Shown piece by piece: positions 1-7,217 of a stretch of DNA of 29,272 nt. Below the pieces are notes generated by a model, which was not told where the DNA came from, did no database searches, and was given only the letters and a program-made list of their open reading frames with translations. A program made the position numbers and the translations under genes. The DNA comes from DASRHK01 sp035650495 (lineage in GTDB: Bacteria > Pseudomonadota > Gammaproteobacteria > Nevskiales > Nevskiaceae), in assembly GCA_035650495.1 (NCBI GenBank), contig DASRHK010000072.1:1-29272 (forward strand), given 5' to 3'. The stretch's first letter is position 1. Each line of letters begins with the position of its first letter.

Positions 1-539
1 CCGCAGGCGTGACGGTAGTAGTGGTAGCGGATCGGATTCTTCTTGTAGTAATCCTGGTGATAGTCCTCGGCCTTGTAGAACGGGCCAGCGGCAGCGATCT
101 CCGTGACGATCGGCTTGCCTAGCTGCTTCTCGTACTTCGCCTTTGACGCGAGCGCGGCCTGCTTCTCCTGCTCGTTGCCGTAGAAGATCGCGCTGCGATA
201 TTGGTTGCCGTGATCGCAGAACTGCGCGTCGGGCGTCAGCGGATCGATGTGGTGCCAGTAGTAGTCGAGCACCTGCTCGTAGCTGAGCTTGCTCGTGTCG
301 TAAGTGATCTGCACCGACTCGGCGTGGCCGGTCGTGCCCGACGAGCTCTGCTCGTAGGTGGGATTCACGGTGTGCCCGCCGCTGTAACCGGACACGGTCT
401 CGACGACGCCAGGCAGCTTCTCGAAGTCCGACTCCATGCACCAGAAGCAGCCGCCGGCGAACACGGCGGTCGCCGTCGCGGCATGCGCCACCGGCGCCGC
501 CGTCAGTAAGCCTACGAGCAACGCGCGGATCGTCTTCAT
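1..539 (-). CDS. msrA: Peptide-methionine (S)-S-oxide reductase MsrA, secreted form (3' end outside window)
   Basis: Reduces the S epimer of methionine sulfoxide in oxidised proteins. About 179 codons are visible on the minus strand and the gene runs off the left edge. The N-terminus starts MKTIRALLVG and continues as a hydrophobic stretch ending AHA near residue 20, a Sec signal peptide, so the enzyme probably acts in the periplasm. The MsrA hallmark GCFWCMES follows, with the catalytic cysteine at C31. Further family segments are GYSGGHTVNPTYEQ, GHAESVQITYD, DPLTPDAQFCDHGNQYRSAIF and KAEDYHQDYY. The start ATG (537-539) overlaps the TGA of msrB in ATGA, so the two are translationally coupled. 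Family identity is certain. The C-terminal resolving cysteines cannot be seen. Confidence 0.95.
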   Translation of the reverse strand, partial: MKTIRALLVGLLTAAPVAHAATATAVFAGGCFWCMESDFEKLPGVVETVSGYSGGHTVNPTYEQSSSGTTGHAESVQITYDTSKLSYEQVLDYYWHHIDPLTPDAQFCDHGNQYRSAIFYGNEQEKQAALASKAKYEKQLGKPIVTEIAAAGPFYKAEDYHQDYYKKNPIRYHYYRHAC

Positions 540-1036
540 CCGCGCAGCGCCGGCATCGCTTCGCCGTCCGGAACGAACCTGAGCGCGAGTCCGTTGTTGC
601 AATAGCGCTGACCGGTCGGCGGTGGGCCGTCGTCGAACACATGGCCCTGATGGCCGCCGCAGCGCGAGCAGTGGTATTCGGTGCGGACCATGAAGAACTT
701 GCGATCCGACTTGGTCGCGACCGCCTTGTCGAGGGGCTTGAAGAAGCTCGGCCAGCCGGTGCCGCTCTCGTACTTGGCGTCTGAGGCGAACAGCGGTTGA
801 TAGCAGGCTGCGCACACGAAGGTGCCCTTGCGCTTCTCGTGGTTGAGCGGGCTCGAGCCGGCGCGCTCGGTATCTTCCTCGAACAGGACGCCGTAGGCGT
901 CGGGGGACAGCAACGGCTTCCAGCTGGAAGCGGGCTTCTGCAGGGTTCCCAACTTTTCCTCCTCCGCGCGGGCAGACGCGGACAGTCCGATGGTGGAAAG
1001 GGCGACGAGGCGGGTGATCAGGGCTCTTCGGTTCAT
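536..1036 (-). CDS. msrB: Peptide-methionine (R)-S-oxide reductase MsrB, secreted form
   Basis: Reduces the R epimer of methionine sulfoxide and complements MsrA encoded directly downstream. It has 166 residues. Residues 1-24 (MNRRALITRL..SARA) look like a signal peptide, placing it in the periplasm with its partner. The zinc-binding cysteines are in CAAC (C75, C78) and CSRC (C123, C126), and the catalytic cysteine is C146 in RYCNNGLALRF. Other family blocks are the GTGWPSF segment and CGGHQGHVFDDGPPPTG. The usual text at the active site is RYCINSxxLRF, so the NGLA wording is a mild variation. It overlaps msrA by four bases. There is no clear Shine-Dalgarno sequence. A TATATT box lies five bases before the ATG, so a leaderless transcript is possible. 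Confidence 0.95.
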   Translation of the reverse strand: MNRRALITRLVALSTIGLSASARAEEEKLGTLQKPASSWKPLLSPDAYGVLFEEDTERAGSSPLNHEKRKGTFVCAACYQPLFASDAKYESGTGWPSFFKPLDKAVATKSDRKFFMVRTEYHCSRCGGHQGHVFDDGPPPTGQRYCNNGLALRFVPDGEAMPALRG

Positions 1037-1106
1037 GTCGCAATATACGGCTTGGACCCCTTTGCGGATGCAGGGATTTCTTTTGCGCGGCGGGAAACCG
1101 ATGCTC

Positions 1107-1112
1107 TACAAT
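1107..1112 (+). promoter_or_regulatory. Probable -10 box before the cytochrome oxidase cluster
   Basis: TACAAT lies 42 bases before the DUF2244 start codon in the divergent gap between msrB and the oxidase cluster. A weak TTGCGC is found 18 bases upstream (1083-1088). The same TA(C/G)AAT word recurs before several other transcription units in the window, which raises its credibility. No transcription data. Confidence 0.4.
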
Positions 1113-1154
1113 TGCGCGCTGCCGGGCGGCGGCACGGATGGGTCCTGAACAGGC

Positions 1155-1682
1155 ATGCCAGCCCAAGAAAATCCTGTGATCACCCGACTGGTGATCGGGC
1201 CGAATGCCTCCCTGAGTGGGGCCCAGGCCTGGGGATTCCTCGGGGTCACGGCCTTGATTGCGTTGGGAACCGCGGCGATGTTCGCGCTGCGCGGCTACTG
1301 GCCGATCCTGCCGTTTGCGGGCCTCGAGCTCGTCGCCCTGGGCGCGGCGCTGTGGGTGACGCAGCGCCGGAACCGTTACCGCGAAGTGCTGAGCTTTACG
1401 GAGAGCGTGATTCGCATCGAATTCGGCCTGATCGGGCAGGGCGCTTCCGCCTCGGCGGAATTGCCGCGGGCGTGGACCAAGGTGACGCTCGCCGGCGGCC
1501 CGCATCGCAATGACCCGACGCGACTGGGGCTCGATTACTGCGGGCAGCGCATCACCATCGGCCGGTGCTTGACCGACGACGATCGCGAGCGCCTCGCGGC
1601 GCGGATCCGGGAATTGCTGCGACCGGCATGGCAGGCCTCGCGCGCCGCGCCGGCGGAAGAACTGACATTGGGAGAGTCGTGA
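1155..1682 (+). CDS. DUF2244 membrane protein
   Basis: A 175-residue protein resembling the DUF2244 family. This family is often found next to cytochrome c oxidase genes in Proteobacteria; its function is not established. Two close hydrophobic segments (about residues 24-45 and 50-68, around the motif RGYWPILPFAGLELVALGAA) form a membrane hairpin. The basic turn QRRNRYREVLSF and a soluble PH-like C-terminal half follow (SVIRIEFGL, WTKVTLAGGPHRNDPTRLGLDYCGQRITIGRCLTDDDRERLA). The stop TGA (1680-1682) directly abuts the coxB ATG at 1683, so it is the first gene of the oxidase operon and coupled to coxB. That suggests a role in oxidase assembly or amount, which is inference only. Confidence 0.8.
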   Translation: MPAQENPVITRLVIGPNASLSGAQAWGFLGVTALIALGTAAMFALRGYWPILPFAGLELVALGAALWVTQRRNRYREVLSFTESVIRIEFGLIGQGASASAELPRAWTKVTLAGGPHRNDPTRLGLDYCGQRITIGRCLTDDDRERLAARIRELLRPAWQASRAAPAEELTLGES

Positions 1683-2918
1683 ATGCGCACCCTGTGGACA
1701 TTGGTCATGACGCTGCTGGCGACGCCGTTCGCCGCGTTCGCCGAGGAGGCGCGCTCGAAATACAACATGCCGCCCGGCGTGACCGCGATCAGCCGCGAGG
1801 TCTACGACCTGCACATGCTGATCTTCTACGTCTGCTGCGTGATCGGCGCGCTCGTGTTCGGCGTGATGATCTACTCGATCATCAAGCATCGCCGCTCGGT
1901 GCATCCGACGCCGGCCAATTTCCACGAATCGACCACGGTCGAGATCCTATGGACGATCGTGCCATTCGTGATCCTGGTCGGCATGGCGATCCCGGCCGCG
2001 GGCACGCTGATCAAGATGGAGGACACGCGCAACGCTGAGCTGTCGGTGAAAGTCACCGGCTATCAGTGGAAATGGAATTACGAGTACATGGGCGAGGGCG
2101 TCAGCTTCTTCTCCACGCTCGCCGCTGATTCCAACAAGGCGCGCCAGCTGCACTCCGGCATCGATCCGGCCAGCGTCCCGAACTATCTGCTCGACGTCGA
2201 CAACCCGCTGGTGCTGCCGACCAACGTGAAGATCCGCTTCCTGATCACGGCCAACGACGTCATCCACGCCTGGTGGGTGCCCGACTTCGCGATCAAGAAG
2301 GACGCCATCCCGGGCTTCGTCAACGAGATCTGGACGCGCATCGATCAGGCCGGCACTTATCGTGGCGTCTGCGCCGAGCTGTGCGGACGCGATCACGGCT
2401 TCATGCCGATCGTGGTGAAGGCGGTCGATCCGGCGCAGTTCAAGCAATGGCTCGCGGATCAGAAGAAGGCGCAGGGCGTGCAGGTCGCATCCGCGGCGCC
2501 GCCGACCGGCAACATGGCGCCGAGCGCACCGCCCTCCGAGAACACGCCGTCGCCGCCGTCGACGAACAAGACCGAGGTCGCTGCCGCGGCAGCGCCCGCC
2601 GCCGCGGCGCCGGCCAAGATGTCGAAAGACGATCTGATCAAGCAGGGCGAGAAGGTCTATCAGGCGAACTGCTCGGCCTGCCATCAGGCGAACGGACAGG
2701 GCCTGCCGCCGAACTTCCCGTCGCTGGTCGGCGGCAAGATCTCGACCGGACCGATCGACGGCCACATCAAGCAGGTGCTCAACGGCAAGGGCCTGATGAC
2801 GCCGTTCAAGCATCTGTCGGACGACGACATCGCCGCCGTCGTCACCTACGAGCGCAACAGCTTCGGCAACAAGGTCGGCGACCAGGCGAGCCCGGATCAG
2901 GTGAAATCGGCGCGCTAG
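1683..2918 (+). CDS. coxB: Cytochrome c oxidase subunit II with fused C-terminal cytochrome c (caa3 type)
   Basis: Accepts electrons from cytochrome c and passes them through the binuclear CuA centre to subunit I. It has 411 residues. A signal peptide (1-20) is followed by two transmembrane helices (about 43-67 and 88-110). A cupredoxin domain carries the CuA ligands H195, C230, E232, C234, H238 and M241 (in CAELCGRDHGFM). A Pro/Ala/Ser-rich linker (about 266-312) leads to a class I cytochrome c domain with the heme site C330-SA-C333-H334 and the probable axial Met M372 in GLMTPF. The aromatic electron-entry patch GYQWKWNYEY is intact. Plain aa3 subunit II proteins stop near residue 265, so this is the caa3 arrangement. 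It is followed after 45 bases by coxA. Confidence 0.97.
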   Translation: MRTLWTLVMTLLATPFAAFAEEARSKYNMPPGVTAISREVYDLHMLIFYVCCVIGALVFGVMIYSIIKHRRSVHPTPANFHESTTVEILWTIVPFVILVGMAIPAAGTLIKMEDTRNAELSVKVTGYQWKWNYEYMGEGVSFFSTLAADSNKARQLHSGIDPASVPNYLLDVDNPLVLPTNVKIRFLITANDVIHAWWVPDFAIKKDAIPGFVNEIWTRIDQAGTYRGVCAELCGRDHGFMPIVVKAVDPAQFKQWLADQKKAQGVQVASAAPPTGNMAPSAPPSENTPSPPSTNKTEVAAAAAPAAAAPAKMSKDDLIKQGEKVYQANCSACHQANGQGLPPNFPSLVGGKISTGPIDGHIKQVLNGKGLMTPFKHLSDDDIAAVVTYERNSFGNKVGDQASPDQVKSAR

Positions 2919-2923
2919 CGCGA

Positions 2924-2950
2924 TTTCATCCTGAGCAACGCGAAGGATCT
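2924..2950. repeat. Degenerate copy of a widespread intergenic palindromic repeat (TCATCCTGAGC...GCGAAGGATCT)
   Basis: The 45-base gap between coxB and coxA contains TCATCCTGAGC, two or three bases, then GCGAAGGATCT. The arms ATCCT and AGGAT plus the inner GC pairs form an imperfect hairpin. The sequence closely resembles the short dispersed repeat of many bacterial genomes that shows up in false ORFs as peptides like HPERSEGS; here one frame reads HPEQREGS. A single copy is seen in this window. It could be a repeat remnant or a hairpin affecting the coxB/coxA mRNA ratio. Confidence 0.45.
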
Positions 2951-2963
2951 AGAGAGAAGACTC

Positions 2964-4646
2964 ATGGCGCATCACGACATGGCGAAAGACATCACGGCCG
3001 ACGATCACGAGCACGGCCACGACCACCACGATCACGGACCGCCGTCCGGAATCATGCGCTGGATCAAGACCACCAATCACAAGGATCTGGGAACGCTGTA
3101 CCTGTTCTTCGCGTTCACCATGTTCTTCATCGGCGGCTTGATGTCGCTGGTGATCCGCGCCGAGCTGTTCCATCCGGGCCTGCAGTTCGTCCAGCCGGAG
3201 TTCTTCAACCAGATGACCACGCTGCACGCGCTGGTCATGATCTTCGGCGGCGTCATGCCGGCGTTCGTCGGCCTGGCGAACTGGATGGTGCCGATGATGA
3301 TCGGTTGCTCCGACCTCGCGCTGCCGCGCGTGAACAACTGGGGCTTCTGGATCCTGCCGTTCGCGTTCACGCTCCTGCTGTGCACGCTGTTCATGCCGGG
3401 CGGCGGTCCCGCCGGCGGCTGGACGATGTACCCCCCGCTGGTCCTGCAGACCGGCAACGCGCTGCCGCTCCTGATCTTTGCCGTGCACTTGATGGGCATC
3501 AGCTCGATCACCGGCTCGATCAACGTCGCGGTGACGATCCTCAACATGCGCGCGCCGGGCATGACGCTGCTGAAGCTGCCGCTCTTCGTGTGGACGTGGC
3601 TGATCACGGCTTACCTGCTGATCGCGACGATGCCGGTGCTCGCCGGCGCAGTCACGATGCTGCTGACCGACAAGTACTTCGGCACGAGCTTCTTCAGCGC
3701 GGCGGGCGGCGGCGATCCGGTGATGTTCCAGCACATCTTCTGGTTCTTCGGCCACCCCGAGGTCTACATCCTCATCCTGCCGGCGTTCGGCATCGTGTCG
3801 ACGATCATCCCGACCTTCGCGCGCAAGGCGCTGTTCGGCTACGACTCGATGGTCTACGCGGTGGCGTCGATCGCGTTCCTGTCGTTCATCGTCTGGGCGC
3901 ACCACATGTTCACCGTCGGCATGCCGCTCGCCGGCGAGCTCTTCTTCATGTTCTCGACCATGCTGATCGCGGTGCCCACCGGCGTGAAGGTGTTCAACTG
4001 GGTCACCACGATGTGGAAGGGCAGCATGACGTTCGAGACGCCGATGCTGTTCGCCATCGCGTTCGTGTTCCTGTTCACGCTCGGCGGCTTCTCGGGCCTG
4101 ATGCTCGCGATCACGCCGGCGGACTTCCAGTACCAGGATTCGTACTTCGTCGTCGCGCATTTCCACTACGTGCTGGTGCCCGGCGCGGTGTTCGCGATCA
4201 TCGGCGCGGTCTACTACTGGATCCCGAAGTGGACCGGCCGCATGTACAACGAGACGCTCGGCAAGGTGCACTTCTGGGCGTCGGCGATCTTCATCAACCT
4301 GACCTTCTTCCCGCAACACTTCCTCGGTCTCGCGGGCATGCAGCGCCGCGTTCCCGACTACAACGTGATGTTCACCGACTTCAACGTCTGGTCGAGCATC
4401 GGCGCATTCGGCTTCTTCGCCTTCCAGTTCGTGTTCATCTACAACATGCTCGCCTGCTGCTACGGCTGGGGCGGTCGCAAGCGCGATCTGCCTGCGCGGG
4501 TGTGGGAAGGCGCGCACGGACTCGAGTGGACCGTGGCAAGCCCGCCGCCGTACCACACGTTCGAGGATCCGCCGGTGATCGGCGAGGGCGAGCTCACCAG
4601 CGTCCATGACGACGAAGACGCGCTCGATCACCACAAGCTCGCCTGA
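2964..4646 (+). CDS. coxA: Cytochrome c oxidase subunit I (aa3 type, heme-copper oxidase A1)
   Basis: Catalytic subunit that reduces oxygen to water at the heme a3-CuB centre and pumps protons. It has 560 residues and twelve predicted membrane helices. The visible ligands are H88 (heme a, in TTLHALVM), H264 (CuB) cross-linked to Y268 in FGHPEVY, the CuB pair H313-H314 in WAHHMFTVG, and H399 (heme a3) and H401 (heme a) in AHFHYVL. The D-channel aspartate (D117 in CSDLALPRVNN) and E266 mark it as the A1 class. An unusual feature is the histidine-rich N-terminus, with eight histidines in residues 3-24. The start follows AGAGAGAAG. The TGA shares its last base with the next ATG. Confidence 0.98.
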   Translation: MAHHDMAKDITADDHEHGHDHHDHGPPSGIMRWIKTTNHKDLGTLYLFFAFTMFFIGGLMSLVIRAELFHPGLQFVQPEFFNQMTTLHALVMIFGGVMPAFVGLANWMVPMMIGCSDLALPRVNNWGFWILPFAFTLLLCTLFMPGGGPAGGWTMYPPLVLQTGNALPLLIFAVHLMGISSITGSINVAVTILNMRAPGMTLLKLPLFVWTWLITAYLLIATMPVLAGAVTMLLTDKYFGTSFFSAAGGGDPVMFQHIFWFFGHPEVYILILPAFGIVSTIIPTFARKALFGYDSMVYAVASIAFLSFIVWAHHMFTVGMPLAGELFFMFSTMLIAVPTGVKVFNWVTTMWKGSMTFETPMLFAIAFVFLFTLGGFSGLMLAITPADFQYQDSYFVVAHFHYVLVPGAVFAIIGAVYYWIPKWTGRMYNETLGKVHFWASAIFINLTFFPQHFLGLAGMQRRVPDYNVMFTDFNVWSSIGAFGFFAFQFVFIYNMLACCYGWGGRKRDLPARVWEGAHGLEWTVASPPPYHTFEDPPVIGEGELTSVHDDEDALDHHKLA

Positions 4647-4768
4647 TGGGTGCGATGGCCGACATCGATCCTGAGCGCAAGCGCCGCAACGTGATTCTCG
4701 CGTGGGTGCACGTCGCGCTCGCGGCGGCGATCCTCGCGGGCTTCGTCTACGCGCAGATGCATCGATGA
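4646..4768 (+). CDS. 40-residue cytochrome oxidase small assembly-type membrane protein
   Basis: A short ORF lies exactly between coxA and ctaG: MGAMADIDPERKRRNVILAW, then a single hydrophobic helix (about residues 16-36), ending QMHR. Its ATG overlaps the coxA stop (TGATG) and its own TGA overlaps the ctaG start (ATGA), leaving no free bases. This argues strongly for translation. Small one-helix ORFs in this slot are annotated in other Proteobacteria as cytochrome oxidase small assembly proteins. The topology (charged cytoplasmic N-terminus, one helix, periplasmic end) fits that. The role is inferred from position only. An internal ATG at codon 4 could also be the start. Confidence 0.75.
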   Translation: MGAMADIDPERKRRNVILAWVHVALAAAILAGFVYAQMHR

Positions 4769-5334
4769 GCGACGCGCCGGTCACGCAGCGCAAGCGGCAT
4801 CAGCTCTGGCGCCTCGCCGGGGTCGCGGCTGCGATGTTCGGCTTCGGCTTCGCGCTGGTGCCGCTGTATCGCGTCGTCTGCCAGCTGGTGAACCTGAACG
4901 GCAAGGATGCTGCGCTCGTGACCGCAAGCTCGGTGCACGAAGAGCCCGATCTGTCGCGCGAAGTGACGGTGCAGTTCACCACGCAGGTCAACGGCGGTCG
5001 CGATTGGGGCTTCCGGTCCGAGATGCCGAGCATCAAGGTACATCCGGGCCAGCTCTACACGGTGAGCTTCACCGCGCGCAACCCGGAAGATCAGGAGCTC
5101 GTCGCGCAGGCCGTGCCGAGCGTGACGCCGTGGGACGCGGCGCGATATCTGAAGAAGACCGAATGCTTCTGCTTCCGCCAGCAGCCGTTCAAGGCCGGCG
5201 AGGAGAAGTCGATGCCGGTGCGCTTCATGATCGAGCGCGAGCTGCCCGCCGACGTCGACACCGTGACCGTGTCGTACACCTTTTTCGACGTGACCGCGCA
5301 GGCCCGCGCCGCGCGCTCGCAACCGCAAAGCTAG
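4765..5334 (+). CDS. ctaG: Cytochrome c oxidase assembly protein CtaG/Cox11
   Basis: Membrane-anchored copper chaperone that delivers copper to the CuB site of subunit I. It has 189 residues: a short cytoplasmic N-terminus, one transmembrane helix (about 17-36), then a periplasmic immunoglobulin-like domain. The copper-binding pair is C134 and C136 in KKTECFCFRQQPFKAGE, and the usual helix-proximal cysteine is C39 (LYRVVCQ). The C-terminal block VSYTFFDVT is also typical. The start was chosen at the ATG overlapping the upstream small gene's TGA (4765-4768). A longer in-frame reading from 4702 only re-reads that gene. It sits 23 bases before coxC. Confidence 0.96.
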   Translation: MSDAPVTQRKRHQLWRLAGVAAAMFGFGFALVPLYRVVCQLVNLNGKDAALVTASSVHEEPDLSREVTVQFTTQVNGGRDWGFRSEMPSIKVHPGQLYTVSFTARNPEDQELVAQAVPSVTPWDAARYLKKTECFCFRQQPFKAGEEKSMPVRFMIERELPADVDTVTVSYTFFDVTAQARAARSQPQS

Positions 5335-5357
5335 ATTGAAGACGTGAGGAGCTGACG

Positions 5358-6242
5358 ATGTCCACGCACGCCGCTGAAGACCACAACCACGACCGCTATT
5401 TCGTGCCGGCGCCGAGCGCCTGGCCGTTCGTGCTGACCGCCGGCCTGTTCGCCACGATCATCGGCGTGTGGGGATATCTCGAGGACAAGAACATCGGCGC
5501 GATCCCGATCTGGGCGGGCGTCGCGATCGCGATCTTCATCATCTTCCGCTGGATCCGCGGCGTGGCGCTCGAGAGCGAGGGCGGCGCCTACAACGCGCAA
5601 GTCGATCGCACGTATCGCTGGGGCATGTCCTGGTTCATCTTCTCCGAGGTCATGTTCTTCGGCGCGTTCTTCGGCGCGCTGTTCTATGCGCGCAATCTCT
5701 CGGTGCCGTGGCTCGCCGGCGAAGGCGCGAAGCTTGCGACCAACCTCACGCTCTGGCCCGGCTTCGAGGCGATCTGGCCCACCAACGGCCCGGGCGGCGT
5801 CGGCGGCAACTTCGAGACGATTCCGCCGTGGGGCGTGCCGTTCCTCAACACGCTGCTGCTGCTCTCATCGGGCGTGACCATCACCATGGCGCATCACGCG
5901 CTCAAGGACGCCAAGCGCGGCGCCTGCATCCTGTGGATGTTCGCGACGATCGCCTTCGGCGCCGCGTTCCTGTGGTTCCAGGCGCACGAGTACATCGAGT
6001 CCTACACCGAGCTGAACCTCAAGCTGAAGTCGGGCATCTACGGCTCGACCTTCTTCATGCTGACCGGCTTCCACGGCATGCACGTGACCCTTGGCACGAT
6101 CATGCTGTCGGTGATCACGCTGCGCTTGATCCTCGGCCACTTCAAGCCGGACTCTCACTTCGGCTTCGAAGGCGTCGCCTGGTACTGGCACTTCGTCGAC
6201 GTGGTCTGGATCGGCCTGTTCATTTTCGTCTACGTGCTCTAG
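5358..6242 (+). CDS. coxC: Cytochrome c oxidase subunit III
   Basis: Seven-helix subunit III that stabilises the oxidase core and its proton uptake path. It has 294 residues. Family segments include YFVPAPSAWPF near the start, RWGMSWFIFSEVMFFGAFFGALFYAR in the second/third helix region, PPWGVPFLNTLLLLSSGVTITMAHHAL, and the C-terminal GFHGMHVTLGTIML and WYWHFVDVVWIGLF. The acidic residue in FSEVMFF corresponds to the conserved membrane glutamate. It belongs to the same operon as coxB, coxA and ctaG, with GAGGAG-like bases before the ATG. Its stop TAG overlaps the stop of the reversed DUF2909 gene within CTAG (6239-6242). Confidence 0.97.
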   Translation: MSTHAAEDHNHDRYFVPAPSAWPFVLTAGLFATIIGVWGYLEDKNIGAIPIWAGVAIAIFIIFRWIRGVALESEGGAYNAQVDRTYRWGMSWFIFSEVMFFGAFFGALFYARNLSVPWLAGEGAKLATNLTLWPGFEAIWPTNGPGGVGGNFETIPPWGVPFLNTLLLLSSGVTITMAHHALKDAKRGACILWMFATIAFGAAFLWFQAHEYIESYTELNLKLKSGIYGSTFFMLTGFHGMHVTLGTIMLSVITLRLILGHFKPDSHFGFEGVAWYWHFVDVVWIGLFIFVYVL

Positions 6243-6481
6243 CGATCCGGCGTCACCGCCGCGGGCTTCTCGTTGAAGCCGTGCGGCTGCAGCCAGCCGC
6301 GCGTGAATGCGACGATCAGGAAGATGATCAGCGCCACCTGCAACCCGACTCGCCACGCCAGCGCGCGCATCGTGCGTCGATGCGACGCGTCGCTCGGATC
6401 CTTCACCAGGAAGAACACCGCGGAGAACAGCGCGGTGACGATCGCGAGCAGCAGCAGGACGATGAAGATCTTCGGCAGCAT
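6239..6481 (-). CDS. DUF2909 twin transmembrane protein
   Basis: An 80-residue protein with two hydrophobic helices (about residues 4-26 and 44-63) joined by a basic loop, DPSDASHRRTMRALAWR. This matches the DUF2909 (twin transmembrane) family, which commonly lies between coxC and SURF1 in gammaproteobacteria. The function is unknown; the location suggests a link to oxidase assembly. It is encoded on the opposite strand to the whole oxidase cluster. Its stop overlaps that of coxC by four bases, and its start lies only 31 bases from the divergent SURF1 start. Read-through of the cluster would therefore produce antisense RNA over this gene. Confidence 0.8.
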   Translation of the reverse strand: MLPKIFIVLLLLAIVTALFSAVFFLVKDPSDASHRRTMRALAWRVGLQVALIIFLIVAFTRGWLQPHGFNEKPAAVTPDR

Positions 6482-6512
6482 GCACGGATGATACGCGGGG
6501 TCCTTTAAAGCG

Positions 6513-7217
6513 ATGAAGAAATTCCGTCCGCCGCGCTGGTCCTGGCTCGTGCTGCTCCCGCTCCTCGCGCTGCTCGTCGGCCTCGGCAGCTGGCAGGTCC
6601 GTCGCGCGCACGAGAAAGAAGCGCTGCAGGCGGCCTACGAGCAGGCCACGAAGCGCGATCCGGAAAATCTCAGCGCGAAAACTGTCGCGACGGATTTGCC
6701 GGTCGCGGTGCGAGCGCGAGGCTTCTTTCTACCGAACAAACAGCTCCTGCTCGACAATCAGAGCCACGACGGCCAGCCGGGCTATCACGTGTGGACGCCG
6801 ATGCGGCTGTTGACCGGCGGCACGGTCATCGTCGATCGCGGGTGGATCGCGCGATCGACCTCAGGCGAGTTGCCGGAAGTCGCGCCACCGCGAAGCGGCA
6901 TGTGGGCGATCCGCGGCCTGTGGCGTAGCTTGCCCAAGCCCGGCATGCGGCTCGCGGGCGCGCCGATCGCGAAGCTCACGAAATTCCCCGCAGCGGTGGA
7001 ATACCCGACGGCTGAGGACTTGCGCACGCTGCTCGGCGAGCCGGTGGCCGCCGGCGTGCTCGAGCTCGATGCTGGTGAAGACGGCGGCTTCGTGCGCGAG
7101 TGGAATCCCGTCGCGACGTTCCCGCCGTCGCGTCACTACGGCTACGCGGTGCAGTGGTTCTCGCTCGCCGGCGCGCTCGTCGTGCTGTTCGTCCTGGTCA
7201 ACCGCAAGGCCGTATGA
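6513..7217 (+). CDS. SURF1 family cytochrome oxidase assembly protein
   Basis: SURF1 (Shy1) proteins help insert heme A into subunit I. It has 234 residues with the family topology: an N-terminal transmembrane helix (about 9-27) ending GSWQVRRAHEKE, a periplasmic domain, and a C-terminal helix (about 210-230, YAVQWFSLAGALVVLFVLVNRK). Conserved blocks are LLLDNQSHDGQPGYHVWTP, VIVDRGWI and the VEYPT segment. The start is the first ATG with an adjacent membrane anchor. The Shine-Dalgarno sequence is weak. The TGA overlaps the ATG of the next gene (ATGA, 7214-7217). Confidence 0.92.
   Translation: MKKFRPPRWSWLVLLPLLALLVGLGSWQVRRAHEKEALQAAYEQATKRDPENLSAKTVATDLPVAVRARGFFLPNKQLLLDNQSHDGQPGYHVWTPMRLLTGGTVIVDRGWIARSTSGELPEVAPPRSGMWAIRGLWRSLPKPGMRLAGAPIAKLTKFPAAVEYPTAEDLRTLLGEPVAAGVLELDAGEDGGFVREWNPVATFPPSRHYGYAVQWFSLAGALVVLFVLVNRKAV

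Noticed and set aside
4668..4683. ATCCTGAGCGCAAGCG, a second partial match to the dispersed repeat
   Set aside because: It lies inside the coding sequence of the 40-residue protein (DPERKR) and lacks the GAAGGAT arm.
2949..4793. 614-codon open frame antisense to coxA
   Set aside because: It mirrors coxA and ctaG, is full of Arg/His/Glu/Asp typical of the complementary frame of GC-rich genes, and has no ribosome site or recognisable domain.
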